A DNA stretch of 64,000 bases, from contig JAKCDU010000017.1 of assembly GCA_021838445.1 (NCBI GenBank), forward strand, positions 1 to 64,000. Reading direction: 5' to 3'. Origin of the DNA: Actinomycetes bacterium (GTDB taxonomy: Bacteria > Actinomycetota > Acidimicrobiia > Acidimicrobiales > Palsa-688). The notes under the pieces are model-generated. The model was not told where the DNA came from. It made no database searches and was given only the letters and a program-made list of their open reading frames with translations. Position numbers and translations under genes: made by a program. Positions 1 to 10,718 of the stretch are shown here, one piece after another; position 1 is the stretch's first letter, and each line of letters begins with the position of its first letter.

Positions 1-2
1 GT

Positions 3-254
3 GACGCCCACTTCTTCGGCAGCACGGGCGGCGTGCCATTGGTGAAGCCCATCGTGGGTATGGCGGCCACTCCCGACGGGCAGGGGTACTGGCTGGTGGC
101 GTCGGACGGGGGCATCTTCTCCTTCGGTGACGCCCACTTCTTCGGCAGCACGGGCGGCGTGCCATTGGTGAAGCCCATCGTGGGTATGGCGGCCACTCCC
201 GACGGGCAGGGGTACTGGCTGGTGGCGTCGGACGGGGGCATCTTCTCCTTCGGG
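3..254 (+). repeat. Two essentially identical 126-bp tandem repeats
   Basis: Positions 3-128 and 129-254 appear identical at nucleotide level apart from the last few bases, whereas the following units (from 255, 381 and 507) have diverged at synonymous and non-synonymous sites. This implies very recent duplication or gene conversion of one coding repeat. Confidence 0.85.
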
Positions 255-575
255 GACGCCACCTTCCACGGTTCCACGGGCGGGGTGGCCCTGGTCAAGC
301 CGATCGTGGGCATGGCCGCCGACCCCGGAGGCTCCGGCTATTGGATGGTGGCCTCGGACGGAGGCATCTTCTCGTTCGGCAACGCGTCCTTCTACGGTTC
401 CACCGGCGGGGTGGCCCTGGTCAAGCCGATCGTGGGGATGTCACCCACGGCCGACGGCCTCGGGTACTGGCTGGTGGCCTCCGACGGGGGCATCTTCTCC
501 TTCGGCGACGCTCAGTTCTTCGGCAGTACCGGCGGGATCAACTTGGCGCGACCCATAGTGGCGATGAACATATGA
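3..575 (+). CDS. Surface repeat protein with 42-residue repeats (5' end outside window)
   Basis: The reading frame is open from the first bases of the window, so this is the C-terminal 190 residues of a longer protein. It consists of about 4.5 tandem repeats of 42 residues (126 bp; units start at 3, 129, 255, 381 and 507), with the core '[17 protein letters not shown]' and 'FYGSTGG'. The pattern of small beta-strands and aromatic residues suggests beta-propeller-like blades; such repeats are common in secreted proteins of high-GC actinobacteria, especially Acidimicrobiia. Its stop codon overlaps the start of the giant downstream gene by 4 nt, so the two are translationally coupled. No catalytic domain is visible. 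Function is unknown; a cell-surface or adhesive role is inference. Confidence 0.8.
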   Translation, partial: DAHFFGSTGGVPLVKPIVGMAATPDGQGYWLVASDGGIFSFGDAHFFGSTGGVPLVKPIVGMAATPDGQGYWLVASDGGIFSFGDATFHGSTGGVALVKPIVGMAADPGGSGYWMVASDGGIFSFGNASFYGSTGGVALVKPIVGMSPTADGLGYWLVASDGGIFSFGDAQFFGSTGGINLARPIVAMNI

Positions 576-3500
576 GCCGCCGGCTGCTGTCCACCGGGAT
601 ACGCCTCCTGCTCCTCCTGCTCGGAGGACTGGTGGCGCTCGCCCTGGCGACGGTAGCCGGGAGTGCTTTGCACGCTGGTCGGGCCTTCGCCACGACCAGC
701 ACCACGTGCGCAGTAGACGGGACCAACGCAAACCAGGAGGACATCGCCCTCGGCGACGGGACCACGGCCCTGTCGAATTCGAGCGGCACGTTGGTGGTCA
801 GCAACTCCACTAGCTGCACCGGCATCACCCTCGGCACCGGCCACATCACGGTCATCAACTTCACGTCAGTCTCAGCTGTGGCCACGCTGACTCTGGACGA
901 CAGCGCCACGCTGTTCCCCTGTGCAGTCACCTTCCAGGGTGACCTCAGCCCGTCCGGTCAATCGGCTTCCACCCCGGTCACCCTCATCGGAGCGGCCGGT
1001 AAAGAGGTGGACATCGGCTCCAACGGGGTCAACCTCGACGGCAGCGACTGCACCACCGCCATTGGCTACACCGCCGGCACCCTGACCGGCATCACCAACT
1101 ACACCGTGGTCGGAGGGGCCGGGGCGCCCGTGCTCAGCGCCGGAGGGGACAATGGCACCGGCGGACCGGTGACCCTCACAGCCACGCTCAACGGGAATGC
1201 CGGGACCACTCCGGCGAGTTTCGTGGCCGGCGACAGCCCCGAGACGTTCCAGACCAAGGCGACCACCGGCGCCACCTTGGACTTCTCAGCGGTGAACTGC
1301 CCCGGTACCCCGTGCTCGCTGGTGATCAACCAGACCAACAGCTCGCTCTCCTCACCGTCGGTCCCGCAGAACACAGCTCTGTTGAGCTACGGCAGCGGTG
1401 GAGGTAGCGGCAGCTACGCATACGACTTCACGACCGGTGGCACGGCTTTCAACCACGTCATCGGCAACCCGAACATCACCTCCACGTTCGATGTGGCCAG
1501 CAGCGCGTCGGTGGCCATCGAAGGCAACGTCACTCTTGCCGGCACCAGCACCGGCACCTACCAGGTGACCGCGACCGGGTCCAACAACACCATCCAGGCC
1601 GGTCCCGGGGCGGAGGCGTTCGGGACGACCACTACGTCGGTCAGCGGCAGCAACATGACCGTCATCGGCGGGCCCGGCTCCGACACCTTCTACATCTCCG
1701 GCAGTAACAACACGTTCAAGGCGGGCGCCGGTGGTGACGCCTTCAACGTGACCAGCGGTACCACCAACTCCGTCGACTTCTCCGCGGTCAACACGTCCAC
1801 CAACCGATTGGCGGTCAACCTGGCCAGCGGGACCGGCAACGTGGGCGCCGTCAACTACTCGTTCACCTCCGCAGCGTTCACCCACGTCACCGGAGCCACC
1901 GGCGGCAACACCGACTTCACCGCCGGGGCATCGGGGGGATTCACCATCGTCGGTCAGGGCAGCGGTAACACCGCCACCTTCAACGGGGCCAATCCCGTGG
2001 TCGTCGACCTGTCGGGGACGTCGCAGTCGAACCTGCCGGGGTTCCCCGGGTTCACCATCCAGAACGGCCAGGCGCTGGTCGCCGCACTGTCCACCAATAC
2101 CACCTGCACGTCGACGGCCGGTATCTGCGACTCGTTCACGGACATCACCTCGGTGACCGGGCCCTCAGCCGGCGGCAGCGTCTTCTACGCCGGCCCGAGC
2201 GGGACGTCGTATTCGTTCACCAGCCAGGGCAACGGCAACAGTTTCATCGGCGACACCACCGCCAACGCCTGCAGTTCGGCCTGTTCCTACACGTTCAGTC
2301 CCGGCACGGCCACCGGCAACCAAGCGGTTGCTGGCAGCGGCACCGAGAACTTCACCATCACCGGGACCGGCCTGACGGTGATCGGCGGTCCGGGGACCGA
2401 CACCTTCTTCGTCTCTGGTAACAGCAACACCTTCCGGGCCGGCTCGGGCGCCGACGACGTGTATGAGACCGGCTCGGGCAACACCGTCGATTTCTCGAAC
2501 GTGGCCACCACGAGCAGCGCACCGCTCTACATCGATGTCAACGGGGGGCCGCAGACCGTCGGGGCCATCTCCCTGAACAGTGGTATAGCCGCCACTGCGA
2601 CGATCACCTACGTCTTCCAGACCGCCCCCAACTCCAACGACTCCAGCCCCTTCACGACCGTCATCGGGCCGCTCACCCAGGGCTTCTCGAACTTCTACGT
2701 CGGTCCGACCCCGGGTCTGACCATCACCGGCCAGGGCACGGGCAACACCATCACGTTCGTGAGCAACACCGTGCCCGTCGCCGTCAACCTGTCCTCGGCG
2801 AGCCCGACCCTGGCTGCCTTCCCCGCCTTCGCCCTCGGTCCCAACAAGGTCCTGGTGACAGCCACCCCGGGCGTCCTGACGGCTTGCGACCCGACGATCT
2901 GCGACACCATCACCGGGATTCTCACGGTCACCGCCTCGGCCGGCGGAAGCACCTTCTACGCCGGTTCCCTGGCCGGCCCCTACAACTTCACCAGCGCCGG
3001 TAACGGCAACTCCTTCTACGGTGGGTCCGGCTCGGACAACTTCAAGGGCAACGGGAGCAACGACACCTTCACCGCGGGGACCGGCGGGGGGACCTTCCAG
3101 GAGTCGACGACCGGCACCGGCAACACGATCGACTTCTCCTACGTCGTCATCACACCCGCGACCCAGGAGCTGCTCGTCAACGTGTCGGGGTCGAACGGCA
3201 CGATCAGCAACGACACCGCGGCCGTGCTGACCGGGGCCACCACCCAGATGACCTACACCTTCACGGTCGGCTCCTTCAGCACCTTCATGGGCTCGAACTC
3301 CGGGGGGACCACCTTCCAGGGCGGCTTCAGCGGCGGCTTCAAGCTCGAGGGGGGAGGGACGGGCAACACCTTGGACTTCTCGGAGTACTTGGCGTCGTCG
3401 GGCACCACCCTGACGGTGTGCACGGCGGTTCTGGCCACCGTCAACCCCAAGTGCCTCAATGGCGGAGAGGCCATCCTGGGTACGGGCGCCACCGTCACCT

Positions 3501-6500
3501 TCTCCAACATCCAGAGCTTCACCGGCCTGAGCCAGAGCGGGACCTCGACCCGTTTCGTCGCCGGTGACTCGACCGGTGGACTGACCTTCACCGGCGTCGG
3601 CGGGACCAATACCGCGGACTTCACGCCGGCGGCCCAGGGCGTCAAGATCGACCTCTCCTCGAGCTCGGGCAACGTGACCTTCACCGGCACCAGCCCGCCG
3701 GGCCCCGACACCATCGTCGGCATCTCCAACGTGTTCGGCTCGGCTCACGGCGGCAACTACTTCACCGCCGGGGCCACCACCGAGACCTTCGGTGACACCG
3801 GGACGACGGCCACCGACACCGTGGACTTCTCCAAGGTCAACGCCGGCAACGGCGCCGTGCTCACCATCAATGTTTCACCGGTGGGGACCGCTGACCAGGC
3901 CACCCTGCAGAACTCCCCCGTCACCTACACCTTCTCGGCGGATGCCACCAAGCTCATCGGATCGGCCGGCGGATTCACCACCTTCCTGGCCGGCAGCTCG
4001 GGCGGGTTCACCTTCACCGGCCAGAGCGCCAACAACTCGATCAGCTTCTCCACCGACACGAGCTCGGTGGTCGTGAACCTTTCCAGCGGCACCTACCAGT
4101 CCGCCAGCTACGGGACGGTCAACCAGGGAACGGCTGTGGTCGCCACCGGGCAGAGCGACTCCCTGATCGGAACCATCTCGACCATCACCGGCTCGGGGGT
4201 CGGCGGCGACGTGTTCGTGGCCGGTGCCGGCAACGAGACCTTCCTGCTCGGCAAGTCCGGGGTGGCGCAGGAAACCATCGACTTCGCCAATCTGGGCAAT
4301 GCCGTCCTGGTGGTCAACGTGTCATCGCCGGGTCAGAGCCCCCAATCCACGCTGTACGGTACGGCAACCTCCAACGGTTCGACCTATGACTTCACCAACT
4401 TCGATTCGGCGGCCATCACCTTCATCGGATCGTCCAACGGTTCGACCACCTTCTATGCCGGCTCGACCGCAGACACCTTCACCGGCGAGGCAGGGGCCAG
4501 CAACACTCTGAGCTTCGCTGACGCTTCCCAGACCAGCCTGGCCCTGTGCATCGTGGCCCTCACCGGTACCTGTTCGGGTGCCGACCAGGCCAAGCTCGGC
4601 AGCGGAACGGTCATCAGCTTCTCTGGTATCACCACCTTCTACGGCCTGTCGGGCAGCACCAGCACCACCCGCTTCGTGGCCGGTGACGCAACCACCGGGC
4701 TCACCTTCAACGGGGCCGGGGGTGCCAACACCGCCGACTTCACGCCGGCGGTCAACGGTGTCGACATCAACCTGTCGATCTCCACCAACAACGTCACCTT
4801 CACCGGTACCGCCGCCGCCAACCCCGCCGACACCCTGGTCGGCATCTCGAATGTCATCGGCTCCCAGAACGGGCACAACTATTTCACCGCAGGGTCGACG
4901 ACGGGGACCTTCGGCGACGTAGGCACGTCCAAGACCGACACGCTCGACTTCTCGACGGTGAGCGCCGGTAACGGCGCGGTCCTGACCATCAACGTGTCGG
5001 CGGTCGGCAACTCCGACCAGGCGACGCTGCAGAACTCTGCGGTGACCTACTCCTTCTCGGCCAACGTGACGACGTTCTACGGTTCCAACGGGGGGTACAC
5101 CAGCTTCCTCGCCGGTAGCGCCGGCGGGTTCACGTTCAACGGCCAGAGCACCAACAACTCAGTCTCCTTCTCCACCGACACGAGCCCCGTCGTGGTCAAC
5201 CTCTCGGGATCGACCTGGACGTCGGGAGCCACGTCGCTGCCCGCCAACACAGTTCTGGTGGGAACCGGAACCTGCCCGACGGCCTGCGACGTGCTGACCT
5301 CCATAACCACGGTCACCGGGTCGGGGGCCGGGGGCGACACCTTCGTCGCCGGGGGCACCAGCGAGACCTTCCTGTCGGGGAGAGCCGGGGCCGCCGAGAC
5401 CATCGACTTCTCCAACCTGCTGACGGCCGTGACGGTCAACGTCTCCAGCCCCGGGCAGAGTCCCCAGTCGACGGCCTACGGGACGGCGACCGGCGGTCCC
5501 AACACCTACAACTTCACCAACTTCGACACCGCCCCCATCACCTTCGTCGGCTCGCCAACGGGGTCCACCTTCTACGCCGGCTCGACCGGTGACACCTTCA
5601 ACGGCAAGAGCGGTTCGGACACCTTGAGCTTCGCCGACGCCTCCGGTACCAGCTTGAGCGTGTGCCTGGTGAGCACCGGTACCAGCCCCTGCGGCGGCCA
5701 GGCCAACCTCGGGTCCGGCACCACCGTCTCATTCTCGGGGATCAAGACCTTCTACGGCCTGTCGGCGGCCAACACCACCACCACCTTCGTCCTCGACGAC
5801 AGTTCGGCCAGCGGCGGCAAGGTCTTCAACGGGGTGGGGGGCACCAACACCGCCAACTACAGCGCGGCGGCCGGCGGGGTCCACATCAACCTGTCCTCGA
5901 CCAACAACAACGTCACCTTCACCGGGGCCTCGGTGGGCGTGGCCGCCGACACGCTTGTCGGCATTCCCAACGTCGTCGGCTCCTCCGGCGGCCACAACGT
6001 GTTCATCGTCGGCACCGGCTCCGAGACCTTCGGCGACACCGGTTCGGTCGGTGGGGACACGATCAACTTCACTGCGGTGACCGGCACCACCAGCGCCAGC
6101 GGCGGTCAGCTGACTATCAACGACACCCCCGCCAACACGCCGATCGCCGCCTACAGCGCCGCCTTCGGCTCCACCACCTACACCTTCCAGACCGGCGGTG
6201 CCGGCTTTGCCACCCTGATCGGCGCCGGTTCCGGGTTCACCACCTTCCTGGCCCCGGGCCAGAGCGGCGGGATCAGCTTCGAAGGTCAAGGTCCGGGCAA
6301 CATCATCAGCTTCGCCAGCGATCTGACCGGGCTGTCGGTGGACATGACCACCGGCGCCGTTCAGATCCTCAACGGGGCGACCACCGTCGGTACTGACACC
6401 CTGTTGCCCTTCGGAGGAGCTCTCGACTTCGCCAAGGTGATCGGTTCGACCGGCCCCAACACCTTCTACGGAGGCCTCACGGGAACCGCGTTCACCGCAT

Positions 6501-9289
6501 CGGGCACGACCAACACGGTGTCCTACGCCCATGTCGCCGGACCCGTGACCATCGACCTCACGACCGACACGGTCACCGGCGTCAGCGGCAGCCCCGACAC
6601 CTTCAGCTTCTCCAACGCCCCCACCGTTCAAGGCTCCCCCCTGAACGACACCTTCTACGTGGGGACCGGCAGCGTGGTGCTCCAAGGAGGCGGGGGGCAG
6701 GACACCATCGACCTGTCCAAAGTGCCGGCCCCGGCGTCGGGCACCACCGGGGTGACCGTCGACATGCAGAACGGCCTCATCTCCGGCCCGACCATCTCCG
6801 GGGTCAGCTTCACCCCCTGCTCGGCGACACCGACGGCGACCCAACTCTGCATCGGCAAGGTCGTCGGTACCGCCCAGAACGACACGTTCCTCGTCAACGC
6901 CAACCAGCTCACCCTCTCGGGGGCCCTGAACCTCATCGGTGGCGGCGGGACCGACACCCTCAACCTGTCGAACCTTCCCGCCAGCGTCACCGTCCACATG
7001 CCGACGGGTACGGCGGGATGCGTCGTCGCCGGGGTGACGGCGACGGTGAGCCCCTGTGCCTCCCCGGCCACGAGCGGCATCACCCTCACGCAGATATCCA
7101 ACCTGGTGGGCACCACCGCCGGGGCCGACTACGTGGTCGCCGGCTCGGGGACGGAGTCCCTGATCGAGGGCGGCGCCGCCCCCGGCATCCTCGACCTCAC
7201 GACCTCGGCCTTCGGCACCAACGTCACCGTCTCGGGCGGCAGCGGGACCGGAACGGTGACCAACACCCTGGCCACGATCAACGACACCGTGATCGGCTTC
7301 GCCAAGTTCATCGGCGCGACCTGCGCTCCGACGGCCACATCGTGCACCCTGGCCGACACCTTCACCCAGACCGGCCCCGGAAACTTCGTCTTCGTCGGGG
7401 GCGCCGGCACCAACAGCCTCACCCTGAACAGCGGGCTACTGGCCAACGCCACCGTAACCCTGGGCGCGGCCGTCGGCTCGTGCCCCGTGGGGTCGAGCAG
7501 TGGGACCGTCGTGCTGACCGGGGTCGTCAACGACTCGTTCTCCTGCATCACCGGGGTGACATCCACCAGCCCCCTCACCTACCTGGTCAACCCGGGTGAA
7601 TCGGTGAACATCAACGGCGGCAACACCGGCACCCTCGAGCTGTGCAACGCGTCGCTCACCTGCACCCTCCCGACGGGCGGCGTGAAGATCGACCTGACGG
7701 CCGGCGTGTCGGGAGGGGCCGCTTCGGGATCGGTGGCGGGCTCGGGTTACAACTTCAGCTTCAGCGGTATGACGGCCATATCCGGCACCGGTCTCGGGGA
7801 CCTCTTCGTCGCCGGGCCGGGCAACTACAGCCTGAGCGAGCCCGGCGGCAGCAACGGCATCACGTTCGCCAGCTTCACGGTCCCCGTCACCGTCAACGAC
7901 TCCCAGTCGAGCTACACCCTGCCCGGGACCACCACCCAGGTCGCCGGCGGAACCGCGACGAGCACCCAGGGCACCATCCAGCTGAGCGGGATCGACAACA
8001 TCACCGCCACCAGGAGCTACAACGACACCATCATCGCCGGCTCCGGCCCGGCCACCCTGATCGGTGGCGGCGGTAACGATCGATTCGTCCTGACGGGTGG
8101 CACCGACTTCGTCTACGGCGGAACCGGCAACGCCACTTTGGACCTGTCGCAGATCACCGTACCCATCGCTTTGGACCTGGGGACATCGAGCCTCCAGAAT
8201 CTCGGTACCGGCGCCGGATCAGTGTCCATCCTCGGAGGCAACTTCACCACCGTCTACGGCTCCCAGGGGGGAAGCCAGATATGGGGCGGCAACGGGAACC
8301 TCACCATCATCGGCAGCTCGGCCGCCGACTGGCTGGCGGCGGGCACCGGCAACCAGACCCTCACCGGTGGCGGCGGCTCGGACACCCTGGTGGGCGGCGT
8401 GGGCAACGACAATCTCCAAGGGGGCGGCCAGTCCGTGGTCTTCACCCCCGGTACCGGGCTGGACATCCTGACCAGCACCGGGGGATCGAACACCCTCGAT
8501 TACACCGGCGCCCCCAACGCCGTGCAGGTGAACCTGGCCCCGAGCAACGTGGCCATCCCCGCCGGCGAGCCGTTCGGCCCGACCTCGGTGCCGGGTAACA
8601 CCGCAACCGGCGGGTGGGCGGTAGGCGCCTCGGCCAACCTGGTCAACGCCGGCATCACCACCGTCCGCGGTACCTCCGGGCCCGATCTGTACATCGCCTA
8701 CAACAACGACACCGTCACCGGGCAGGGGGGCAACGACCTGTTCGTGGTGGACGGCAACAACAACACGCTGACGGCCGCCAACGGCACCGCCTCCACCTTC
8801 TTGTACCTGGCCGCGGGGAACAACACCATCTACGGCGGCGGGAAGTCCACCGTCGACTTCTCCCAGTACACCGGGGCGGTGACCGTCGACCTCCAGCACG
8901 GGACGGCTATCGACCACTCCGGGGCGTGGACCTGGGCCCTCAAGGACGTGGTGAACATCGTGGGGGCCACCGGCCGGGGCAACATCCTCATCGGCGGTGG
9001 CCCGGGGGGCACCATAGTCGGGCTCGGTCAGGGTGACGTGCTCCAAGCCGGCTCCAGCGGTGGTGACACGCTCATCAACAAGGGCACCGGTGGCGACACC
9101 TTCTGCGCCCAGCAGTCGTGTGAGTACGGAGGAACGACCACCGCTGGCGGCAACACGATCATCGCCACCCAGGGCGGGGCCATCAACTACATATTCACCC
9201 AGAACTCGGCGGTCGACACCATAGAAGTGGCTGCCAACTCGGCTGATCAGCTGGTAACCGACCCGACGGACAAGGTCTTGGTCGCCTAA
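572..9289 (+). CDS. Giant secreted RTX-like / beta-repeat protein, 2905 aa
   Basis: The start is taken at the ATG inside the ATGA overlap with the upstream stop. It gives a classic signal peptide: positive n-region [11 protein letters not shown], a Leu-rich core, then a small-residue stretch near residues 30-40. The mature protein is rich in Gly, Thr, Ser, Asn and Asp and built of short beta repeats such as '[15 protein letters not shown]', '[10 protein letters not shown]' and '[17 protein letters not shown]'. The last resemble the RTX calcium-binding nonapeptide GGxGxDxUx and are clearest around 8040-8430. Three copies of a larger module of about 1.1 kb lie between 3524 and about 6800. There is no LPXTG-like motif or C-terminal membrane anchor. 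It is probably an exported, calcium-stabilised surface or matrix protein. A gene for an Ig-like membrane protein follows after 3 nt. Its relation to the CIS is only positional. Confidence 0.85.
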   Translation: MSRRLLSTGIRLLLLLLGGLVALALATVAGSALHAGRAFATTSTTCAVDGTNANQEDIALGDGTTALSNSSGTLVVSNSTSCTGITLGTGHITVINFTSVSAVATLTLDDSATLFPCAVTFQGDLSPSGQSASTPVTLIGAAGKEVDIGSNGVNLDGSDCTTAIGYTAGTLTGITNYTVVGGAGAPVLSAGGDNGTGGPVTLTATLNGNAGTTPASFVAGDSPETFQTKATTGATLDFSAVNCPGTPCSLVINQTNSSLSSPSVPQNTALLSYGSGGGSGSYAYDFTTGGTAFNHVIGNPNITSTFDVASSASVAIEGNVTLAGTSTGTYQVTATGSNNTIQAGPGAEAFGTTTTSVSGSNMTVIGGPGSDTFYISGSNNTFKAGAGGDAFNVTSGTTNSVDFSAVNTSTNRLAVNLASGTGNVGAVNYSFTSAAFTHVTGATGGNTDFTAGASGGFTIVGQGSGNTATFNGANPVVVDLSGTSQSNLPGFPGFTIQNGQALVAALSTNTTCTSTAGICDSFTDITSVTGPSAGGSVFYAGPSGTSYSFTSQGNGNSFIGDTTANACSSACSYTFSPGTATGNQAVAGSGTENFTITGTGLTVIGGPGTDTFFVSGNSNTFRAGSGADDVYETGSGNTVDFSNVATTSSAPLYIDVNGGPQTVGAISLNSGIAATATITYVFQTAPNSNDSSPFTTVIGPLTQGFSNFYVGPTPGLTITGQGTGNTITFVSNTVPVAVNLSSASPTLAAFPAFALGPNKVLVTATPGVLTACDPTICDTITGILTVTASAGGSTFYAGSLAGPYNFTSAGNGNSFYGGSGSDNFKGNGSNDTFTAGTGGGTFQESTTGTGNTIDFSYVVITPATQELLVNVSGSNGTISNDTAAVLTGATTQMTYTFTVGSFSTFMGSNSGGTTFQGGFSGGFKLEGGGTGNTLDFSEYLASSGTTLTVCTAVLATVNPKCLNGGEAILGTGATVTFSNIQSFTGLSQSGTSTRFVAGDSTGGLTFTGVGGTNTADFTPAAQGVKIDLSSSSGNVTFTGTSPPGPDTIVGISNVFGSAHGGNYFTAGATTETFGDTGTTATDTVDFSKVNAGNGAVLTINVSPVGTADQATLQNSPVTYTFSADATKLIGSAGGFTTFLAGSSGGFTFTGQSANNSISFSTDTSSVVVNLSSGTYQSASYGTVNQGTAVVATGQSDSLIGTISTITGSGVGGDVFVAGAGNETFLLGKSGVAQETIDFANLGNAVLVVNVSSPGQSPQSTLYGTATSNGSTYDFTNFDSAAITFIGSSNGSTTFYAGSTADTFTGEAGASNTLSFADASQTSLALCIVALTGTCSGADQAKLGSGTVISFSGITTFYGLSGSTSTTRFVAGDATTGLTFNGAGGANTADFTPAVNGVDINLSISTNNVTFTGTAAANPADTLVGISNVIGSQNGHNYFTAGSTTGTFGDVGTSKTDTLDFSTVSAGNGAVLTINVSAVGNSDQATLQNSAVTYSFSANVTTFYGSNGGYTSFLAGSAGGFTFNGQSTNNSVSFSTDTSPVVVNLSGSTWTSGATSLPANTVLVGTGTCPTACDVLTSITTVTGSGAGGDTFVAGGTSETFLSGRAGAAETIDFSNLLTAVTVNVSSPGQSPQSTAYGTATGGPNTYNFTNFDTAPITFVGSPTGSTFYAGSTGDTFNGKSGSDTLSFADASGTSLSVCLVSTGTSPCGGQANLGSGTTVSFSGIKTFYGLSAANTTTTFVLDDSSASGGKVFNGVGGTNTANYSAAAGGVHINLSSTNNNVTFTGASVGVAADTLVGIPNVVGSSGGHNVFIVGTGSETFGDTGSVGGDTINFTAVTGTTSASGGQLTINDTPANTPIAAYSAAFGSTTYTFQTGGAGFATLIGAGSGFTTFLAPGQSGGISFEGQGPGNIISFASDLTGLSVDMTTGAVQILNGATTVGTDTLLPFGGALDFAKVIGSTGPNTFYGGLTGTAFTASGTTNTVSYAHVAGPVTIDLTTDTVTGVSGSPDTFSFSNAPTVQGSPLNDTFYVGTGSVVLQGGGGQDTIDLSKVPAPASGTTGVTVDMQNGLISGPTISGVSFTPCSATPTATQLCIGKVVGTAQNDTFLVNANQLTLSGALNLIGGGGTDTLNLSNLPASVTVHMPTGTAGCVVAGVTATVSPCASPATSGITLTQISNLVGTTAGADYVVAGSGTESLIEGGAAPGILDLTTSAFGTNVTVSGGSGTGTVTNTLATINDTVIGFAKFIGATCAPTATSCTLADTFTQTGPGNFVFVGGAGTNSLTLNSGLLANATVTLGAAVGSCPVGSSSGTVVLTGVVNDSFSCITGVTSTSPLTYLVNPGESVNINGGNTGTLELCNASLTCTLPTGGVKIDLTAGVSGGAASGSVAGSGYNFSFSGMTAISGTGLGDLFVAGPGNYSLSEPGGSNGITFASFTVPVTVNDSQSSYTLPGTTTQVAGGTATSTQGTIQLSGIDNITATRSYNDTIIAGSGPATLIGGGGNDRFVLTGGTDFVYGGTGNATLDLSQITVPIALDLGTSSLQNLGTGAGSVSILGGNFTTVYGSQGGSQIWGGNGNLTIIGSSAADWLAAGTGNQTLTGGGGSDTLVGGVGNDNLQGGGQSVVFTPGTGLDILTSTGGSNTLDYTGAPNAVQVNLAPSNVAIPAGEPFGPTSVPGNTATGGWAVGASANLVNAGITTVRGTSGPDLYIAYNNDTVTGQGGNDLFVVDGNNNTLTAANGTASTFLYLAAGNNTIYGGGKSTVDFSQYTGAVTVDLQHGTAIDHSGAWTWALKDVVNIVGATGRGNILIGGGPGGTIVGLGQGDVLQAGSSGGDTLINKGTGGDTFCAQQSCEYGGTTTAGGNTIIATQGGAINYIFTQNSAVDTIEVAANSADQLVTDPTDKVLVA
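3524..6868 (+). repeat. Three tandem ~1.1-kb modules within the giant gene
   Basis: The module landmark (FxGL followed by FVAGD or FVLDD) recurs at about 3524, 4643 and 5756, spacings of 1119 and 1113 bp. Each copy continues with the same series of motifs: [46 protein letters not shown]. The third copy diverges in its second half. The module is about 371-373 residues. Confidence 0.8.
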
Positions 9290-9292
9290 GCG

Positions 9293-10651
9293 ATGTCGGT
9301 CATCGCCGCCCTGCAGGGTGCAGAGAGCCTGACGGTCGATCCGGGCCGGGAAACCAGCTGCGAGCTGAGCCTGTCCAACACGGGCACCATCGTCGAACAG
9401 TTCTCCATTCTCGTGCTCGGTGACGCCGCCGGTTGGGTCCGGGCCGAGCCGCCGGTGGTCTCGATGTTCCCTGGGGCGCAACAGACGGTGACCCTGCGCT
9501 TCGCCCCGCCCCGCGACCACACCACCCTGGCCGGCGAGCTGCCCTTCGCCATCAAGGTGATCCCTTCCAACGAGCCTGAGGAATCGGTCACCGAAGAAGG
9601 CGTCATAACCGTCGGAAGCTTCAACGACGTGGGCGCCGAGCTCCTGCCCCGCCAGCCCATAGGTAGGGTCGTCGGACGCCAGCGGCTGGCCATCGACAGC
9701 CGGGGCAACATCCCGCTGCCGGTGATCTTCACCGCTCTCGACCCCTCTGACGCCCTCCGGTTCGGTTTCCGCCCGCCGCGCCTCACCACCGCACCGGGGG
9801 CCGCCCACTTCGTACGCGTCAGCATCCGACCGCGCCATCGTTTCTGGCGGGGCCACGAGCAGATGAAGCCCTACCAGGTGACGGTGGCTGCAGAGGGGGA
9901 GCGACCGCTCGTCCTCGACGGCCAGTTTCGTCAGCGCCCGGTTCTGCCCAGGTGGTTCTACGGGTTGGTCACCCTCATCGCGGCCGCCATCCTGGTCTGG
10001 TTCTTCATCCTCCAGCCGGCCGTCCACGACACCGCGGTCAACGCCAACAAGGCCGCGCTCGCCGCCCAGCAGCAGCAGACCAACGCCTTGAAGAGCGCGG
10101 TCACCAACGCCCAGAACTCGGCCAACAGCGCCAACCAAGCGGCCAGCGCGGCCCTGTCGGCCACCGGTAAGACCACCACCACCAGCTCGACGACCACCAC
10201 CGTGAAGCCGACCACCACGACGACCGCGACCCCGGTCGCGACCGCGGCCGCCCCGACGACGCTTCCGCCCCCGGTCACCGTCTCCACCGACGGGCATCTC
10301 GAGGCGGTGGCGGCCCCCGGTTCGTCGGCCACCGTTCCCACGCCACCGGTGGCGAGCGGCTCGACCCTGACGGTCAGCGACCTGATCATCCAGAACATCT
10401 CAGGTTCGCAGGGCACGGCCCGCCTCGAGCGAGTGATACCCGGCCAGCCCACCCAGGAGCTCCTGATCGAGAACCTCGGGAGCCTCACCGACAAGGAGTA
10501 CACCTTCCCGACCCCGATGGTCTTCACCCACGACCAGCAGATGCAGCTCCGGGTGGACTGTTCGGGGAACCAGACGGCGTGCGACGTGGCCGTGTACTAC
10601 ACCGGCCCGCTCACCGAGCCCCAGTCGGCTACGACCACGACCATACCCTGA
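9293..10651 (+). CDS. Membrane-anchored Ig-like protein (COG1470-like), 452 aa
   Basis: The N-terminal ~215 residues form two beta-sandwich-like segments with the pattern of bacterial 'hydrolytic protein'/COG1470 repeats (VDPGRETSCELSLSNTG; MFPGAQQTVTLRFAPP). One transmembrane helix follows at about residues 221-241 (FYGLVTLIAAAILVWFFILQP), then a Gln/Ala/Asn coiled-coil-like stretch, a Thr-rich linker, and a C-terminal beta domain (about 335-445). There is no signal peptide, so the N-terminal part may be cytoplasmic and the C-terminal part outside, though topology is inferred. It is clearly paralogous to the protein at 35845-37107, sharing the 'FW+G....+PY' motif before the helix. It starts 3 nt after the giant gene. 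Proteins of this type occur in actinobacterial CIS loci. Function unknown. Confidence 0.75.
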   Translation: MSVIAALQGAESLTVDPGRETSCELSLSNTGTIVEQFSILVLGDAAGWVRAEPPVVSMFPGAQQTVTLRFAPPRDHTTLAGELPFAIKVIPSNEPEESVTEEGVITVGSFNDVGAELLPRQPIGRVVGRQRLAIDSRGNIPLPVIFTALDPSDALRFGFRPPRLTTAPGAAHFVRVSIRPRHRFWRGHEQMKPYQVTVAAEGERPLVLDGQFRQRPVLPRWFYGLVTLIAAAILVWFFILQPAVHDTAVNANKAALAAQQQQTNALKSAVTNAQNSANSANQAASAALSATGKTTTTSSTTTTVKPTTTTTATPVATAAAPTTLPPPVTVSTDGHLEAVAAPGSSATVPTPPVASGSTLTVSDLIIQNISGSQGTARLERVIPGQPTQELLIENLGSLTDKEYTFPTPMVFTHDQQMQLRVDCSGNQTACDVAVYYTGPLTEPQSATTTTIP

Positions 10652-10669
10652 GCCTGCAGGGCGCAGGCT
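10651..10669 (+). terminator. Hairpin after the surface-protein operon
   Basis: AGCCTGC (10651-10657) pairs perfectly with GCAGGCT (10663-10669) around a 5-nt loop, directly at the upstream stop codon and before the regulator gene. No T-tract follows, so terminator activity is uncertain. Confidence 0.4.
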
Positions 10670-10718
10670 AACGGTAGGCTGTCGCTCGCCAGGATAAGGG
10701 TCATCAAATGAGAAGGGG

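Noticed and set aside
2165-3748. Long open frame on the minus strand (about 527 codons) inside the giant gene
   Set aside because: It is antisense to repetitive GC-rich coding sequence, shows low-complexity Gly/Arg/Val composition and no domain; the plus-strand frame has signal peptide and repeats.
8219-10297. Minus-strand open frame of ~690 codons spanning two plus-strand genes
   Set aside because: It crosses the ends of two well-supported genes, has no recognisable motif and is explained by GC-rich codon bias.
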